Shown here piece after piece: positions 1-11,160 of a stretch of 64,000 nucleotides of DNA. Location of the stretch: NCBI GenBank assembly GCA_963978905.1, contig OZ022256.1, positions 33,877,426-33,941,425 on the forward strand. Reading direction: 5' to 3'. The first letter of the stretch is position 1; each line of letters begins with the position of its first letter. The position numbers and the translations under genes were made by a program. Source of the stretch: Trichostrongylus colubriformis. Lineage: Eukaryota > Nematoda > Chromadorea > Rhabditida > Trichostrongylidae. Below the pieces are notes generated by a model. The model was not told the origin of the DNA, did no database searches, and saw only the letters and a program-made list of their open reading frames with translations.

Positions 1-136
1 GGGTCGCCATAAGCCCCAAGCCGCGTTTTTCAATGCGATTTTCACCACATGTGAGTGACCTCTTCTGAAATAGAAGGTTCCTTTTTAGAGAACATGTACT
101 CCTAGATCTCAGTTTTTTCTTACCCTTACTGGTGCC
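1..136. repeat. Partial TTAA-type MITE (family A), cut by the window edge
   Basis: Matches the right half of the MITE at 37560-37972 (shared CATGTG, AGAAGGTTC and AGAACATGTAC blocks) and ends in a CCCTTACTGGTGCCT terminus followed by TTGA, a one-base variant of the TTAA target site seen at sister copies. The left part lies outside the window. Non-coding. Confidence 0.7.
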
Positions 137-169
137 TTGAAGTTCATCATGGCCCTTAATCATTGTCAT

Positions 170-358
170 TTTAATAGTGCTGTCCCCGAGTTTCATGGAT
201 ATCTGAATGTTTCACAACAATTGAGGCTCTAAAAATATTTATTCAAAAAACTCAAAAGACCCCTCAAAAGTCTCAAAAGTTTCTGGAATATTTTTGCTAT
301 ATTTCTGTGTCTAACACCTTCTTCAGGCCTGAAACAGTGGAGATATGCTGTTATATGA
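170..358 (-). repeat. Inverted copy of the 1886/2480 repeat
   Basis: Reverse complement of the beginning of the repeat at 1886 and 2480 (shared blocks include CAACAATTGAGGCTC and CAGGCCTGAA). It directly abuts the foldback at 359-529, as the copy at 2480 abuts a single foldback arm. No credible coding content. Confidence 0.6.
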
Positions 359-529
359 TATAGGTTATATAAAGAACCTACTGTCCCTGTCTCAAAATTT
401 CCGACGTGACTTACCCTGCCAAAAAAGTGTGGAGCAGTTGGTCATTTCTTGCTCCACACTTTTTTGGCAGGGTAAGTCACGTCGGAAATTCTGAGGCAGG
501 GACAGTAGGTTATTGATATAACCTATCCC
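359..529. repeat. Foldback element with ~77-bp arms
   Basis: Near-perfect inverted repeat: the left arm runs to about 436 and the right arm from about 450 to 528, around a ~13-nt loop, with the core TGCTCCACACTTTTTTGGCA. A copy of only one arm lies at 2385-2480. A non-autonomous foldback element is the simplest reading. Confidence 0.75.
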
Positions 530-593
530 TATCCCTACTATATATAAAGCGCTAAGGCGTCTGTCCCTCCGTCTGTCACGAAATTAGGTATCA

Positions 594-1810
594 TGTGAAG
601 AACGACCTGTGCAGATGGGGCCAAGTGTGGTATGGGTAGGGCATGGGACAGGAAGTAAAGACCACACATGGACCAAATTAAGCTCCGCCCACGGGGCGGG
701 GCGTGCACTGGAATGTTTGGCTTTCAGCCCGAAAATGTTGATTACGTTCGAACGTGCTCCTAACGTAGGGAGAAGATGGATTTAGGTCAGGGATGAGTTT
801 CTGAAGGTCAGGAAAGAATGCAGGGCACAGTGGGCGGGGCATTTAAAGTGGTGGGCGGAGCTTGGACGTTACATGAAAAACGACCTGTGGAGATGGGGAC
901 AAATGCGGTATGGGTAGGGCATGGGACACTAAGTAAAGACCACACATGGACCAAGTTAAGCTCCGCCCATAATGGGCGGGGCCGTCGTGGAATGTTCAAA
1001 AATTGTTGATTGGGTTCGAATGTGCCCCAAACATAGGGAGAAGATGGATCAAGGTCAGGGATGAGTTTCTGAAGGTCAGGAAAGAATGCAGGGCACAGTG
1101 GGCGGAGCATTTAAAGTGGTGGGCGGAGCTTGGACGTTACATGAAAAACGACCTGTGGAGATGGGGACAAATGCGGTATGGGTAGGGCATGGGACACTAA
1201 GTAAAGACCACACATGGACCAAGTTAAGCTCCGCCCATAATGGGCGGGGCCGTCGTGGAATGTTCAAAAATTGTTGATTGTGTTCGAATGTGCCCCACAC
1301 ATGGGGAGAAGATGGATCAAGGTCAGGGATGAGTTTCTGAAGGTCAGGAAAGAATGCAGGGCACAGTGGGCGGAGCATTTAAATTGGTGGGCGGAGCTTG
1401 GACGTTACATGAAAAACGACCTGTGGAGATGGGGACAAATGTGGTATGGGTAGGGCATGGGACACCAAGTAAAGACCACACATGGATCAAGTTAAGCTCC
1501 GCCCATAATGGGCGGGGCCGTCGTGGAATGTTCAAGAATTGTTGATTGTGTTCGAATGTGCCCCAAACATAGGGAGAAGATGGATCAAGGTTAGGGATGA
1601 GTTTCTGAAGGTCAGAAAAGAATGCAGGGCACAGTGGGCGTAGCATTTAAATTGGTGGGCGGAGCTTGGACGTTACATGAAAAACGACCTGTGGAGGTGG
1701 GGACAAGTTTGGATGGGTAGAGCATGGGACAAGAAGTGAAGACCTCACATGGACTAATTAAAGCTCCGCCCACGGTGGGCTGGGTGTGCACTGAAATACT
1801 CTGTCCTCAA
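594..1810. repeat. 268-bp tandem array with GC-box palindromes
   Basis: Four and a half head-to-tail units; the equivalent ATGAAAAACGACCTGTGG falls at 873, 1141, 1409 and 1677, exactly 268 bp apart. Each unit has a GC-rich palindrome (CCGCCCATAATGGGCGG type) and GGGCGGGGC boxes. The first unit is the most diverged and the middle ones nearly identical, which suggests recent expansion. Overlapping ORFs of 60-100 codons recur on both strands simply because the array repeats. A lone diverged unit lies at 51650-51935. Confidence 0.9.
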
Positions 1811-1885
1811 GAAAAAGAGCAATACAGGCCGACCTACTGACGCAAATGGTGTTTCGCGCACAGTAGTGTGCGCCCGCCAACTGGT

Positions 1886-2973
1886 ATCATATAACAGCAT
1901 ATCTCCACTGTTTCAGGCCTGAAGAATGTGTTAGACACCGAAATATAGCAAAAATATTCCAGAAACTTTTGAGACTTTCGAGGGGTCTTTTGAGTTTTTT
2001 GAATAAATTTTTTTGGAGCCTCAATTGTTGTGGAGATTGTCATTTTCTTAGTGCGCACTGTACATGTATGGTCAGTAATGCCAAAACAAGCGGACTTATG
2101 GGGGCTGTACTGTCATTTCTCGCCCTGACGCAATCTTTTTTCGTTACGAACAGCACGCATATGTCTGCTCCTCTAATGTCTACAGCCACCGATTCCTGAA
2201 CTTTGCATCTCAAATGAGCACTGCGTAAATGTTGGTTCAATACTCTCTAATTGTGCAAATTGCGCGATCAAGCAGTCGCACGATCGCCAAATCGCAGCAG
2301 CCAGCGCATAAGTAACGTGAGGCGTGTGTCAACGAGCGTGAGCGGTAATAGAGCAAAGTTGCGGAGGGCAGTATTAGCAAGTTGGAGCAGTTGATCATTT
2401 CTTGCTCCACACTTTTTTGGCAAGGTAAATCACGTCGGAAATTCTGAGACAGGGACAGTAGGTTATTGATATAACCTATATCATATAACAGCATATCTCC
2501 ACTGTTTCAGGCCTGAAGAGTGTGTTAGACACCGAAATATAGCAAAAATATTCCAGAAGCTTTTGAGACTTTCGAGGGGTCTTTTGAGTTTTTTGAATAA
2601 ATTTTTTTGGAACCTCAATTGTTGTGGAGATTGTCATTTTTTTAGTGCGCCTGTACATGTATGGTCAGTAATGCCAAAACAAGCGGACTTATGGGGGCTG
2701 TACTGTCATTTCTCGCCCTGATGCAACCTTTTTTCGTTACGAACAGCACGCATATGTCTGCTCCTCTAATGTCTACAGCCACCGATTCCTGAACTTTGCA
2801 TCTCAAATGAGCACTGCGTAAATGTTGGTTCAATACTCTCTAATTGTGCAAATTGCGCGATCAAGCAGTCGCACGATCGCCAAGTCGCAGGAGCCAGCGC
2901 ATAAGTAACGTGAGGCGTGTGTCAACGAGCGTGAGCGGTAATAGAGCAAAGTTGCGGAGGGCAGTATTAGCAA
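1886..2973. repeat. Direct duplication, two ~490-bp copies offset by 594 bp
   Basis: Copy 1 covers about 1886-2376 and copy 2 about 2480-2973; they are nearly identical, including the stretch ending GGCAGTATTAGCAA. They are separated by a single arm of the foldback found at 359-529. The short minus-strand ORF in each copy (2040-2240, 2642-2833) is shared only because the DNA is duplicated; I do not recognise it. Confidence 0.8.
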
Positions 2974-4319
2974 TCAGCAATCCAAGTGAGAATCTGGATG
3001 GCGTCATCGATAAAAGCACCTATAGGTCCCACAGCTATGTGTTAGAGTAGTATCAATGCTGGGACTTCTCAATTGCAATTGCTGTATAACATTTCAGACA
3101 ATTCATTTGTGAAGCAATTTATGAGCCTATTAATATGCAGATACTCGAAGAATTTTCTACAGAACAGCACACATTAGAGGCATTGTAACAAGCGACTATC
3201 ATTGAAATTAGATGCCAGAGAAGATAGGTGTTAAGATAGTAAAGTTTTTTTTTACAGTATTATTGCTCATTAATTAAACTGAGTGGAAAGACATCATTTT
3301 ACGAAGCACTTATAACGGATGTTTTAAAGAGAACATTCATGACAATGTACATTACTATTACTTCTTTAGTAATGAGATAAGTAATTTCACGATCTAACTT
3401 GTTATCGACGAAGTGGGTCGAGGTGCACTTCCGGTGTCGAGACTGGCATGAAGGGAGAAACTTTTTAGTGTCTTTACTACCTGGAATGAGGTCGACTTTC
3501 GTCCATGTAAAAAAATACTCTCAACAGTACGCCCCCTCTTCACTGAAAACATTTGTGGGCTCTCTGGTTTTCCTGGTCATGGTCGATTTCGCTAAGATCC
3601 TCTGACGCGACCTACGACTGGTCATGCACATGCCATCTCGCAAAATCATAATTTTCACATCGCCGCAGTAGGGATCTTACATGGACGATAGCCCCTGAGC
3701 CCTGTGCGAAAACTTTACCAGATATTGTCTGTACTATGGCGCAAGGGCATGGGAAAACCCGCACTCGTGCCTAGTGGTCGAGCCTCGCCCGCGTTATGGC
3801 TTCCCATCAGGCCTTCGGTGGATGTGCTGCAGAGGCGTGTCACCTGATTAGGCACGTCTGCCCCTCCGTATAGTATGGTGTAGTGATTCCATGCGTTCTT
3901 CGCCTCATGTAGGAGCCAACTCCTCACCGCGCAGCTTCGTGGTAGGACCTTCGCACTGTGAAAGCAGTGATACCTCAAAGCATAGTTGCATCAGCTGGAT
4001 GGGGGCAGGTATGGGAGGCCCTAGTATGGGCTATAGAAGTGTGTTCCTAATGAATCACACGGTCTCAATCACATGCCGCTATTTTCGTTGAACGTGGCCA
4101 AAGTGGTATATCGCGTGCACCTCTTACCGCTGTTCCTGAGGGAGCACACGATGCCGATCAATCGGCCCATAGTTACTCTACGTCGTTCCCGTACATTCAC
4201 CCTCGCACATATTAGATTTGGGTACGGCAGTCACCACTTCCTGCCAGAGCACAGAATACCCACCGTCGATCCAGTTAAGGTGAACGCAACTAACCATACC
4301 AATCCTCTTCGCATCAAAA
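2974..4319. other. No recognised gene
   Basis: AT-rich up to about 3400, then mixed composition. Several ORFs of 60-87 codons occur on both strands, but none shows a domain or a matching exon-intron structure. I see no repeat shared with the rest of the window. Confidence 0.4.
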
Positions 4320-4720
4320 AGCCTCCGAGGTGAAGTCGCTTCCATACTTTGTGGCACCAGAGGTGATGGCGACAAACGAGTGTCCGCCGCGCACAACGGT
4401 GGCACTCTGGCAACGCGCTCTCTTTCTGATCCTTGATCGAACCATGCTACAGTATGATGGTAGTGCGGAAATTCCGCGTGAATCTGTGGCGAAAGCCCGC
4501 ATGAGTCTTGCCACTGTTTGGCACTATGCCAAAATTCTCTCCAGGATTAATATCTCGCCACACATTCGCGCACACTCTTACCACGATGATCGAACTGTAG
4601 TATGGCTCGGTATGCGTCATAAACAGAATGATTGTCGGTGGCGGGCACTCGTTTGCAGCCACCACCTCGTGCCAAAAAGTATGAAGCGGCCTGAGATCCC
4701 TCATTAAAGTCCATCTCAAA
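4320..4720. repeat. Diverged inverted repeat
   Basis: The block around 4325-4420 (GGCACCAGAGGTGATGGCGA, ACGAGTGTCCGCC) reappears in reverse complement around 4625-4700 (GGTGGCGGGCACTCGT, CACCTCGTGCCA). The ORFs at 4330-4707 and 4447-4794 lie across the arms and read as by-products of the symmetry. Confidence 0.6.
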
Positions 4721-4780
4721 GATCCCTGCATTTTCGCTAAATGAACATAGCAGCGACACAAGGATATCTGAGATCCCTTG

Positions 4781-5207
4781 AAGGAATCGTCCACGGAAAA
4801 CGAGTTTTTGTGTTGCCCATATATTTATGTTGTATTTGCCTAATGTTGGCCTCATGCAAAATTTCACGTGAAAAATGTGAATCTGGCTGAGATACAGCAC
4901 CACAAAGTGCGGTCTAGGTGGGCGGGGCCTCCGTGTAAAAGCCTCGTCCCGTCGTCCACCGCCGTTGGGAACGGAGAGTGGGACTGTTTACGCAACCTTC
5001 TGTTCCTACGATGCGTCTCCGACCACGGCGGACGACGGGACGAGGCTTTTACACGGAGGCCCCGCCCACCTGGACCGCACTTTGTGGTGCTGCATCTCAG
5101 CCAGATTCACATTTTTTCGCGTGAAATTTTGCATGAGGCCAACATCAGGCAAATACAACAGAAATATATGGGTAACACGAAAACTCATTTTCCGTGGACG
5201 ATTCCTT
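4781..5207. repeat. 427-bp foldback with ~185-bp arms
   Basis: The left arm 4781-4965 and right arm 5024-5207 are near-perfect reverse complements around a ~58-nt centre; each arm carries GTGGGCGGGGCCTCCGTG or its complement. Arms this long are typical of foldback elements or a recent inverted duplication. ORFs in both arms are mirror images, not genes. Confidence 0.85.
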
Positions 5208-5761
5208 TGAACATCGCCGCATCTCTACTACGTACATTTTCGCAGGTGGGTTCGATCTTGACATGCCTTCACATTCATATCTTTCACAGAACTGTACGTT
5301 AATCTAAACTCTGTACGTTAATAGATGGCACTGGTTTTTTATCTGATCACCGATTCGGTAACCGATGCTAACAACGAAGCGCGTGAAGCGTACGTTCAGC
5401 TCATTTCGTTCGTTCAGCGGCAAAATCGAGAGTCATCCCTTAACGCATTTTTCTTCTAGAAATCCCCGCTGTCTGAATCGTATAGTGCCTCATTCATAGG
5501 AAAATCATGCATCAATACATCAGTAGTTTGTAAAGGCTGATAGTTTTTTTCTTTCAATCCTTTGCGTTTCAGCAGAAAGTGTTGCTCTAACTGATAATAG
5601 CCTACTGGGGCTCATAAGGGCCACTAGGATCTGGATAGAATAAAATCCGGCACACCGCTTATTCTACTATACAACCACTGAAGAAAAGCGTCTGATGCTT
5701 AGTGCCATGGATGAACATATTTTGCTTATTTCCTAGTATCAGTTGTGAATGATGATATTAC
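5208..5761. other. No recognised gene
   Basis: Mixed AT-rich DNA with no long ORF, no domain and no repeat I can match elsewhere in the window. Confidence 0.35.
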
Positions 5762-5960
5762 AATATACTTACACCAGTTGGACTACCGCACAGTACGGCG
5801 CGAATAACACAGTAGAATTCTGTAATGGGGAAATGGTCGATACTGACCAACCGATATCAAAGACGCCCATATCGCACGGTTCCACACTGTGATAAGCGCA
5901 ATACTGAGCGCTCGCCCAACTAGTATCTCTACAGATACCTATCACTATATGGGATTCCAC
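5762..5960 (-). repeat. Interspersed repeat F, copy 1
   Basis: Reverse-complement match to 14163-14310, sharing CTTATCACA, TTGGTCAGTAT and the end motif CCAGTTGGACTA. Boundaries are approximate. The 85-codon minus ORF is contained in the repeat and has no recognisable domain. Confidence 0.6.
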
Positions 5961-6680
5961 GTACTTCAGTAGTCGCAATTCTGTTGCTACCGGTATCGAA
6001 GTATGGAGTATTTCTTTGCTAAGCATTTAGTGCTTAAAGGCACACCTCGCGAAAAGTTGTGAGAGCTTTCGCGCGTGTTACAGGATGTAGAGGCCCTATT
6101 TTATCCACTAGTGAAGAAAAATAAATCAAAACCTTCACATCTACCAAAAATGAAGCTCCCTGCCATCGGTCCTCGTACGAGTATGGAAGATAGAAAATGA
6201 GTTTTTGCTCGATGATATCTCGCAAAATCACCTGTTCTTCACCTGTTCTACGATATCACCTGTTCTTCCCTATAGAAGCTACCTTCGCTACTGATATCGC
6301 TGCCTTATCTTGTCTTATCGCAAGTTTCCCTCTCATCTAAGCCGGGTGTGATTCGGCTCGGTGGGCTCAACTCGGCTCAGGTCGACCAGGCCGTGCGCGG
6401 CAGAGGTGAGCCGTGGCGCCGCGAAAAGGGTGCAATCTTCACCATCATCCAAGGGTCTACCTGCCCTGAGAAGGAAATGACCACTTCGATTATCGCGTGG
6501 TGTGCCTTTAAGCTACTGGGTGTCGATCATCTAGTCATTCTGTGATGCATATCGCACCATAGAAGGGGGCCACCACTTTCCGGTGTTTCAGATAATCTAG
6601 CGGCCGATACCTTTCGTTACAATGATATCGACGATAAACGTAAATGAATCAGAAATGAAGTGTGTTATCCACCATTCGTT
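5961..6680. other. No recognised gene
   Basis: No domain-bearing ORF. A short GC-rich patch at 6345-6430 stands out in otherwise AT-rich sequence. Confidence 0.3.
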
Positions 6681-6689
6681 TAACACTTT

Positions 6690-7250
6690 GGCTGAAATGG
6701 TCACTATGGGAGTTTAGATAGTTTAGGGATCAATAGCTTTGTGCTCGATTGTATCGAATGGCAGCAATTTGTCCACTTGTTGGGCGCCTAATTGTTACGC
6801 TGATTATGTTGGTGGTCGATCCATATGCCAGTTATCGATGCTCATCGTTTTTGTAAACATGCGCCTCTAGTTGGTATATTACATAGTCTAGTGGTCGATA
6901 CCCAACAGTATTGTTGCTGGTACCGCATGAAAAAATGAATCGCATGCGTCGCTATACACCATTATTCAGAGAGCTTGACAATATAGCGGTCGACACATTG
7001 GCAGCTGATATCAGAACACAAACAAAATATGTTTACTTAATGGCACTGAGCTTTAAGTACAGCGGTCGTAGTGTAAGCGGTGTACCGCCCAGTTTCAATG
7101 AGTCACCATTGAGGTCCCTGTACCCTGCAACAGCTGCGGACATTCCACTGCCAGTTTGGAAAACCGAAATGAAGGCATTCCTCCCGACGCTCCTTATCGG
7201 ATCAATCAACTTGGACCAACCATTAATGCCCGTCACCCCTTGAAACATCT
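6690..7250 (-). repeat. Interspersed repeat D, diverged copy
   Basis: Shares short blocks, in reverse complement, with 12870-13600 and 48700-49050, such as the tract around GTTGGTGGTCGATCCA and the GTATCGACCGCTA-type motif. The 110-codon ORF at 6911 lies within it and its opposite strand is equally open, so I do not treat it as a gene. Confidence 0.5.
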
Positions 7251-7254
7251 CTGA

Positions 7255-8530
7255 GTAACGCCTCTAGGGTCCATGCGAGGCGGAACGAATTTGGCGACAT
7301 CATCCTTTTGACGCCCCTTACCAGATCTTATCAACCGTTATCAGTTTGGATCACTCACCATCAATGTTCCCGTCCCACCTCTCATAACACCTCTATGAAT
7401 GTCAAGCACGATGGGATCAGCGTGAAAGGCGAAACGAATTTGGTGACATCCACCTTCCGAGACTCCTTACCATCCTTTATCAGCTGCTATCACTTTCGGT
7501 CCACTACCGCTAGATTCCCTTTACCACCCCCAACATCACTCGTAAAATTCAGGGCCCCAGCTTAGCTGCGACGCGAGACATGAATTTCGTGACAAACAGA
7601 CTGACACACATACATAGTGAGCGCATTATACTATACCACTTGGGCTGGCGCACACTACTGCGCGCGTCACAAATGGAAGCATGCTGATCGGGCTAGATCG
7701 ATATCGATCGAGTATCATCATTCGAACGATTTGCAGAAACAGGGAATTCGCAAAAACGGGAAAAGGAAATAAAACCACTCCCCGTCAATCTCGTCCTTCC
7801 GCACCAATCGATATCGATGGGGCGCATTTACCATGCCTCTATGTGTGACGCGCGCAGTTGTGTGCGCCAGCCCATTTAGTATCTAAAATTCATGATCCCA
7901 GCTTTGCTGCGACGCGAGATATGAATTTCGCGACATTCGTCTTTTGAGGCTTTTTATTAGCCGTTAGCTATCACTTCCCGTCTCTCACCACTGATGTTCC
8001 CTTATCACCCCCTATATCATATCCAAAATTCAGGGTCCCAGCTTTGTTGCCACGCGAGATATCAATTTCCCGCCATACACCTTTCGAGGCTTCTTATCAC
8101 CTCTTATTAGTTGCTATCACTTCCAGTCCCTCACCAATAATTCCCTTATCACCCCCTAAATCACTTTAAAAATTCAGGTTCGCAGCTTTGCTGCGTCGCG
8201 AGATATGAATTTCCCGCCCCTTATCACCTCTTCTCAGTTGCTATCACTTCCAGTCCCTTACCATTAATGTTCCCTTATCACCCCTTATATCACTTTAAAA
8301 AATCAGAGTCCCAGCTTTGCCGTGACGCGAGATATCAATTTTCCGTCATTCGCCTTTCGAGGCTCCTTATCACCCCTTATCAGTTGCTATCACTTCCGGT
8401 CTCTCACCAATAAGGTTCTTTTATCACCCCCTATATCACTTTGAAAATTAGGTTCCTAGCTTTGCTGCGATGCGAGATATGAATTTCGTGACAAACAGAC
8501 AGACACACACACACAGACAGACAAACGGAT
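7255..8530 (+). repeat. Interspersed repeat C with ~140-bp tandem units
   Basis: The motif CAGCTTTGCTGCGACGCGAG and variants recurs near 7556, 7899, 8041, 8187, 8313 and 8457, mostly 126-146 bp apart, alternating with CTTATCACCCCCTATATCACTT. The array ends in a CA/GACA-rich tail (ACAGACAGACACACACAC). Reverse-complement copies without the array lie at 12360-12840, 17000-17340 and 48270-48600. A MITE interrupts the array at 7633-7883. Confidence 0.75.
7633..7883. mobile_element. MITE family E inserted in the repeat C array
   Basis: Terminal inverted repeats of ~31 bp: GGGCTGGCGCACACTACTGC near 7641 and its complement near 7845-7875. Length is about 250 bp with no ORF. The interior has GATCGATATCGATC-like palindromes. 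A second complete copy is at 49069-49340 and single termini are scattered in the window. Confidence 0.75.
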
Positions 8531-9090
8531 TATATATAGTAGTGATAGTGGGATGGATGATTACGATGGGGGTGGGGTGTGCAGCCTTATGTCGAATCTT
8601 CGCTTCGCTGCTCCATCAGCGCGACTTGCCGCAGTCGGTTGGAATTCTGCTCAGGACTCGATGGGCTGGTACCGTAAGGACCCTTCAGAAATAGTTGTCT
8701 TCCATAACTGCTGTGTCCCTACCTAGTTGTTTATTCGGTTCATGTTCTCGCGTCTTTCTCTGTAGTGCTCGCGCGTATCTTGTAAAGTAAAGCATAAAGC
8801 ATAAAACTTCAAAGGGAGTGTACGTGATGTACGCAGTACTATCTGAAATATCCTATCTGAACTATCTGAAATTTCAAATAATGGAGCATGTTTAGAAAAA
8901 CGATAAACGTCAGTATCTGGCCAATGATCTACCACTGACATGTACAAACTCTTTGTGAGGCGATAAATAGCTATCGATCGACCCGTTCGAATCCGAAACT
9001 ATCGATCTGTCAAACTAACTAAACTTTCAAAAAATGATCGATTGGCTGGCGCACCCTATATGCACCGCTCACGGCGAACTTATGCAAGTA
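8531..9090. other. No recognised gene
   Basis: Non-repetitive AT-rich stretch; the 74-codon ORFs on each strand have no domain. The right edge (GGCTGGCGCACCC near 9051) resembles a family E MITE terminus. Confidence 0.3.
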
Positions 9091-9979
9091 TTAGGTTGTC
9101 CCAAGTCTTGTAGGATTTTTCCAAAAAAATCAATAACTCTTGTTTACTTCGAGGCAGGTCTAGGTGGTTCAGGAATATGGTAGAACGTTCTCTAAGCTTT
9201 CTAGAAAAATATATATTGACCCACCAGATCCCGTAGAGAGAGCTACAATGCCCGTTGTCTATACCCGCCCAACTCGCGGTATCATCTACTATGAACGGTC
9301 TTGCGGCACCAAAACGGCGGAAGCTTGCCACTCCATCAGCGCTGCATTGGGCAGGGGATGTGTAAGCTACGAGACCATGCGCCGCTTGTTCATCAGCTTC
9401 AGCATCGGCGATATTGACATGGAAGACGAACCACGCTCAGGACTGTGCTACTTCTGCGACGCTGAAGGAATGCTTTTCCATGAGGTTGTGGTACAAGACG
9501 AGACAGTCACCGCTACCGTATGCACTCACCAGCTCCAGCAGCTCGCCGTCGCTGTTCGAGAAAAACTCCCAAAAAGATCCGCGGTCAAGGTCCGCGGTCA
9601 TCCTCCCATGACGACGCCCCCTCCGATTTCACGAAAAGTACCCAAGCCAAGCTACACGAGTCCGGCTGGGATGTGCTGCCCCACCCGCCATACTTTTCAG
9701 ACATTGCCCTCTCTGACTATCACCTTACCCATCCTCTTCAGTCCTTCCTGGCCAAGAGAAAATTCGTTGATTATGACATGTTTGCAAAGGCGATCGCTGA
9801 CTTCATCGACTCGCAGAACCTAGTTTTCCGGGAGGAGGAAATCAACGATTTACCTATGAGGTGGCAGAGTATCGATAACAATGGTGAATACGTTATTGCC
9901 TAATTGTTGTTTGTTGGAAGAAAAAATAATAAAAAATGGTGGTCGAAAAAAATCCTACAAGACTTTTGGGACCACCTAA
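9091..9979 (+). mobile_element. Internally deleted mariner, copy 1
   Basis: Inverted termini TTAGGTTGTCCCAAGTC (left) and the complement of TTAGGTGGTCCCAAAAGTC (right). The interior encodes a mariner HTH-type region (residues SCGTKTAEACHSISAALG) followed directly by the C-terminal third (GWDVLPHPPY, then NDLPMRWQSIDNNGEY), in shifted frames. The central region that normally holds the first catalytic Asp is absent. At 889 bp it is shorter than the ~1.3 kb usual for mariner. Non-functional, but its ends could still be mobilised in trans. Confidence 0.85.
9164..9903 (+). pseudogene. Mariner transposase remnant
   Basis: The N-terminal HTH part lies in the frame of 9164-9823 and the C-terminal part in the frame of 9520-9903. 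The join from the DEPRSGL block to an AVREK-type block skips the central DDE segment. The same junction is seen in the copies at 40456 and 36158, so the deletion predates their spread. Confidence 0.8.
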
Positions 9980-10265
9980 TGTTTAGATCGATATGGCTAT
10001 CGGTGCGAATGACGTTCCGTATGGCTTTCAAATTCAATACAGAAATTCCAGCTCAAAAGTTCACATGTGTATGACTTCAAATTTAAACAAGTAAGCAGTG
10101 TAGACGACGGGATAGGAAAAGGAACTCGGTTATCACAGTGATCAGCCGGTATTCATCGACTCCATTTTTCATCGTGAACGCACGCAGTAGTGTGCGCGCC
10201 AACTGGTACAGTAGAATTCGTTCAGTCAGGATTAATCTGTGGCTGCTCTGCGCAAAGATAGGTAC

Positions 10266-10499
10266 TCATCGAATTTCACTCGGAATTGCTGCGAAGATGA
10301 GAAGTTTATTAGTGTCATTTCCTAGAGATGACTCTGCATGCCACACAAAGGTTAGATGACACAAATGTTGTAAATAAAAAATCACCTCGGCCATGGTAGC
10401 TCGCTGAGCGGGATCTCTTGCGAATACATATTTGGTGAAAAAATCTCTTAGTCGCTCTGGACATGAGAGTGGAAAACTTAAACATTGCCCTCCTAGGAC
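10266..10499 (-). CDS. Tyrosine kinase, last predicted exon
   Basis: Encodes the C-lobe end of a protein tyrosine kinase: ...CPERLRDFF and RDPAQRATMAEV are the conserved helix H-I features (the Arg of RAT is the invariant C-lobe arginine). The acceptor CTCTCAG at about 10500 joins in phase 0 to the upstream exon at 10773-10567. The frame stays open to a TGA at 10266-10268. A further small intron before the stop (a TGCAG lies downstream of the HLTFVW codons) cannot be excluded, so the last ~30 residues are uncertain. Confidence 0.7.
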   Translation of the reverse strand, partial: VLGGQCLSFPLSCPERLRDFFTKYVFARDPAQRATMAEVIFYLQHLCHLTFVWHAESSLGNDTNKLLIFAAIPSEIR

Positions 10500-10566
10500 C
10501 TGAGAGGACATATGGCAATGACAGCAGTAGCAGAATAGAATAAATTGAACTAACTGCGGCTTTGAC

Positions 10567-10773
10567 TTGAGCATTTGAATAACCGCTCCATGGTTCGATA
10601 CCATTTGCGAAAATTTCGAAGACTAAAACCCCGAAACTGAAGACGTCCGTACTCAGGGAAAACACATATGATGAAATTGTTTCAGGCGCTAGCCACTTGA
10701 TCGGAAGCTTCATTGCAGTTTTCAAGACGTACTGTGTGCCAATCCGCGAAAGGCCAAAATCACTTATTTTGAC
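10567..10773 (-). CDS. Tyrosine kinase exon with DFG and APE motifs
   Basis: Starts after a strong acceptor (TTGTTTCAG) and encodes VKISDFGLSRIG, then PIKWLAPE and DVFSFGVLVFEI: activation segment, P+1 loop and helix F of a FER/FES-like protein tyrosine kinase. The PIKWLAPE form marks a tyrosine rather than a serine/threonine kinase. The 3' end (NAQ, donor CAA/GTCAAA) is the weakest boundary in the model. In this family the segment binds Mg-ATP (DFG) and substrate tyrosine. Confidence 0.8.
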
Positions 10774-10993
10774 CTGAAACAAATTTGGTTAAGGGCGAAG
10801 AGTAATGCTCTACTGGCAGCAAGAACTGCTCTTGTAAGAGGGACCGAAACTACCTCTCAATGGCGTTTAGTAAAGAGCAAATGAGCAGTAAACAGCAAAA
10901 GTATGCCGAAAAACCATGGTAACAAACTAGGGCTCATTTGAAACTGGCAGGGGTCCTGCATACTTTGGAGGTTTCTCATAAAAGAATACATAC

Positions 10994-11160
10994 CACTTTT
11001 TCCTTAGTGATGAGGCAATTTCGTGCGGCCAAGTCTCGGTGCATGCACTCATTCGAGTGGAGATACTCCACTCCTGATCCTGCTCCAATACACATAACAA
11101 TCTTCTCTTTCATGTCGATGCGTTCGCCATACTCCTTCAGAAAGCTGTTCAGAGCTCCAC
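10994..11160 (-). CDS. Tyrosine kinase exon with catalytic loop
   Basis: The acceptor TTATTATGCAG splices in phase 1 to the preceding exon at 15985-15910, completing an ...ELVSGGAL sequence (hinge and helix D). The exon encodes GVEYLHSNECMHRDLAARNC; HRDLAARN is the classic tyrosine-kinase catalytic loop with the base Asp. Donor GTG/GTATGT at 10993. A 4.75 kb intron full of repeats separates it from the previous exon. Confidence 0.85.

Noticed and set aside
818..1646. Repeated 60-100 codon ORFs on both strands in the tandem array
   Set aside because: They recur only because the 268-bp DNA unit recurs; both strands are open at once and the GC-box palindromes lie within them.
8500..8530. ACAGACAGACACACAC tract as an independent microsatellite or LINE tail
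   Set aside because: It recurs as the fixed tail of repeat C (also near 7600 and, inverted, near 12380) and is part of that repeat.
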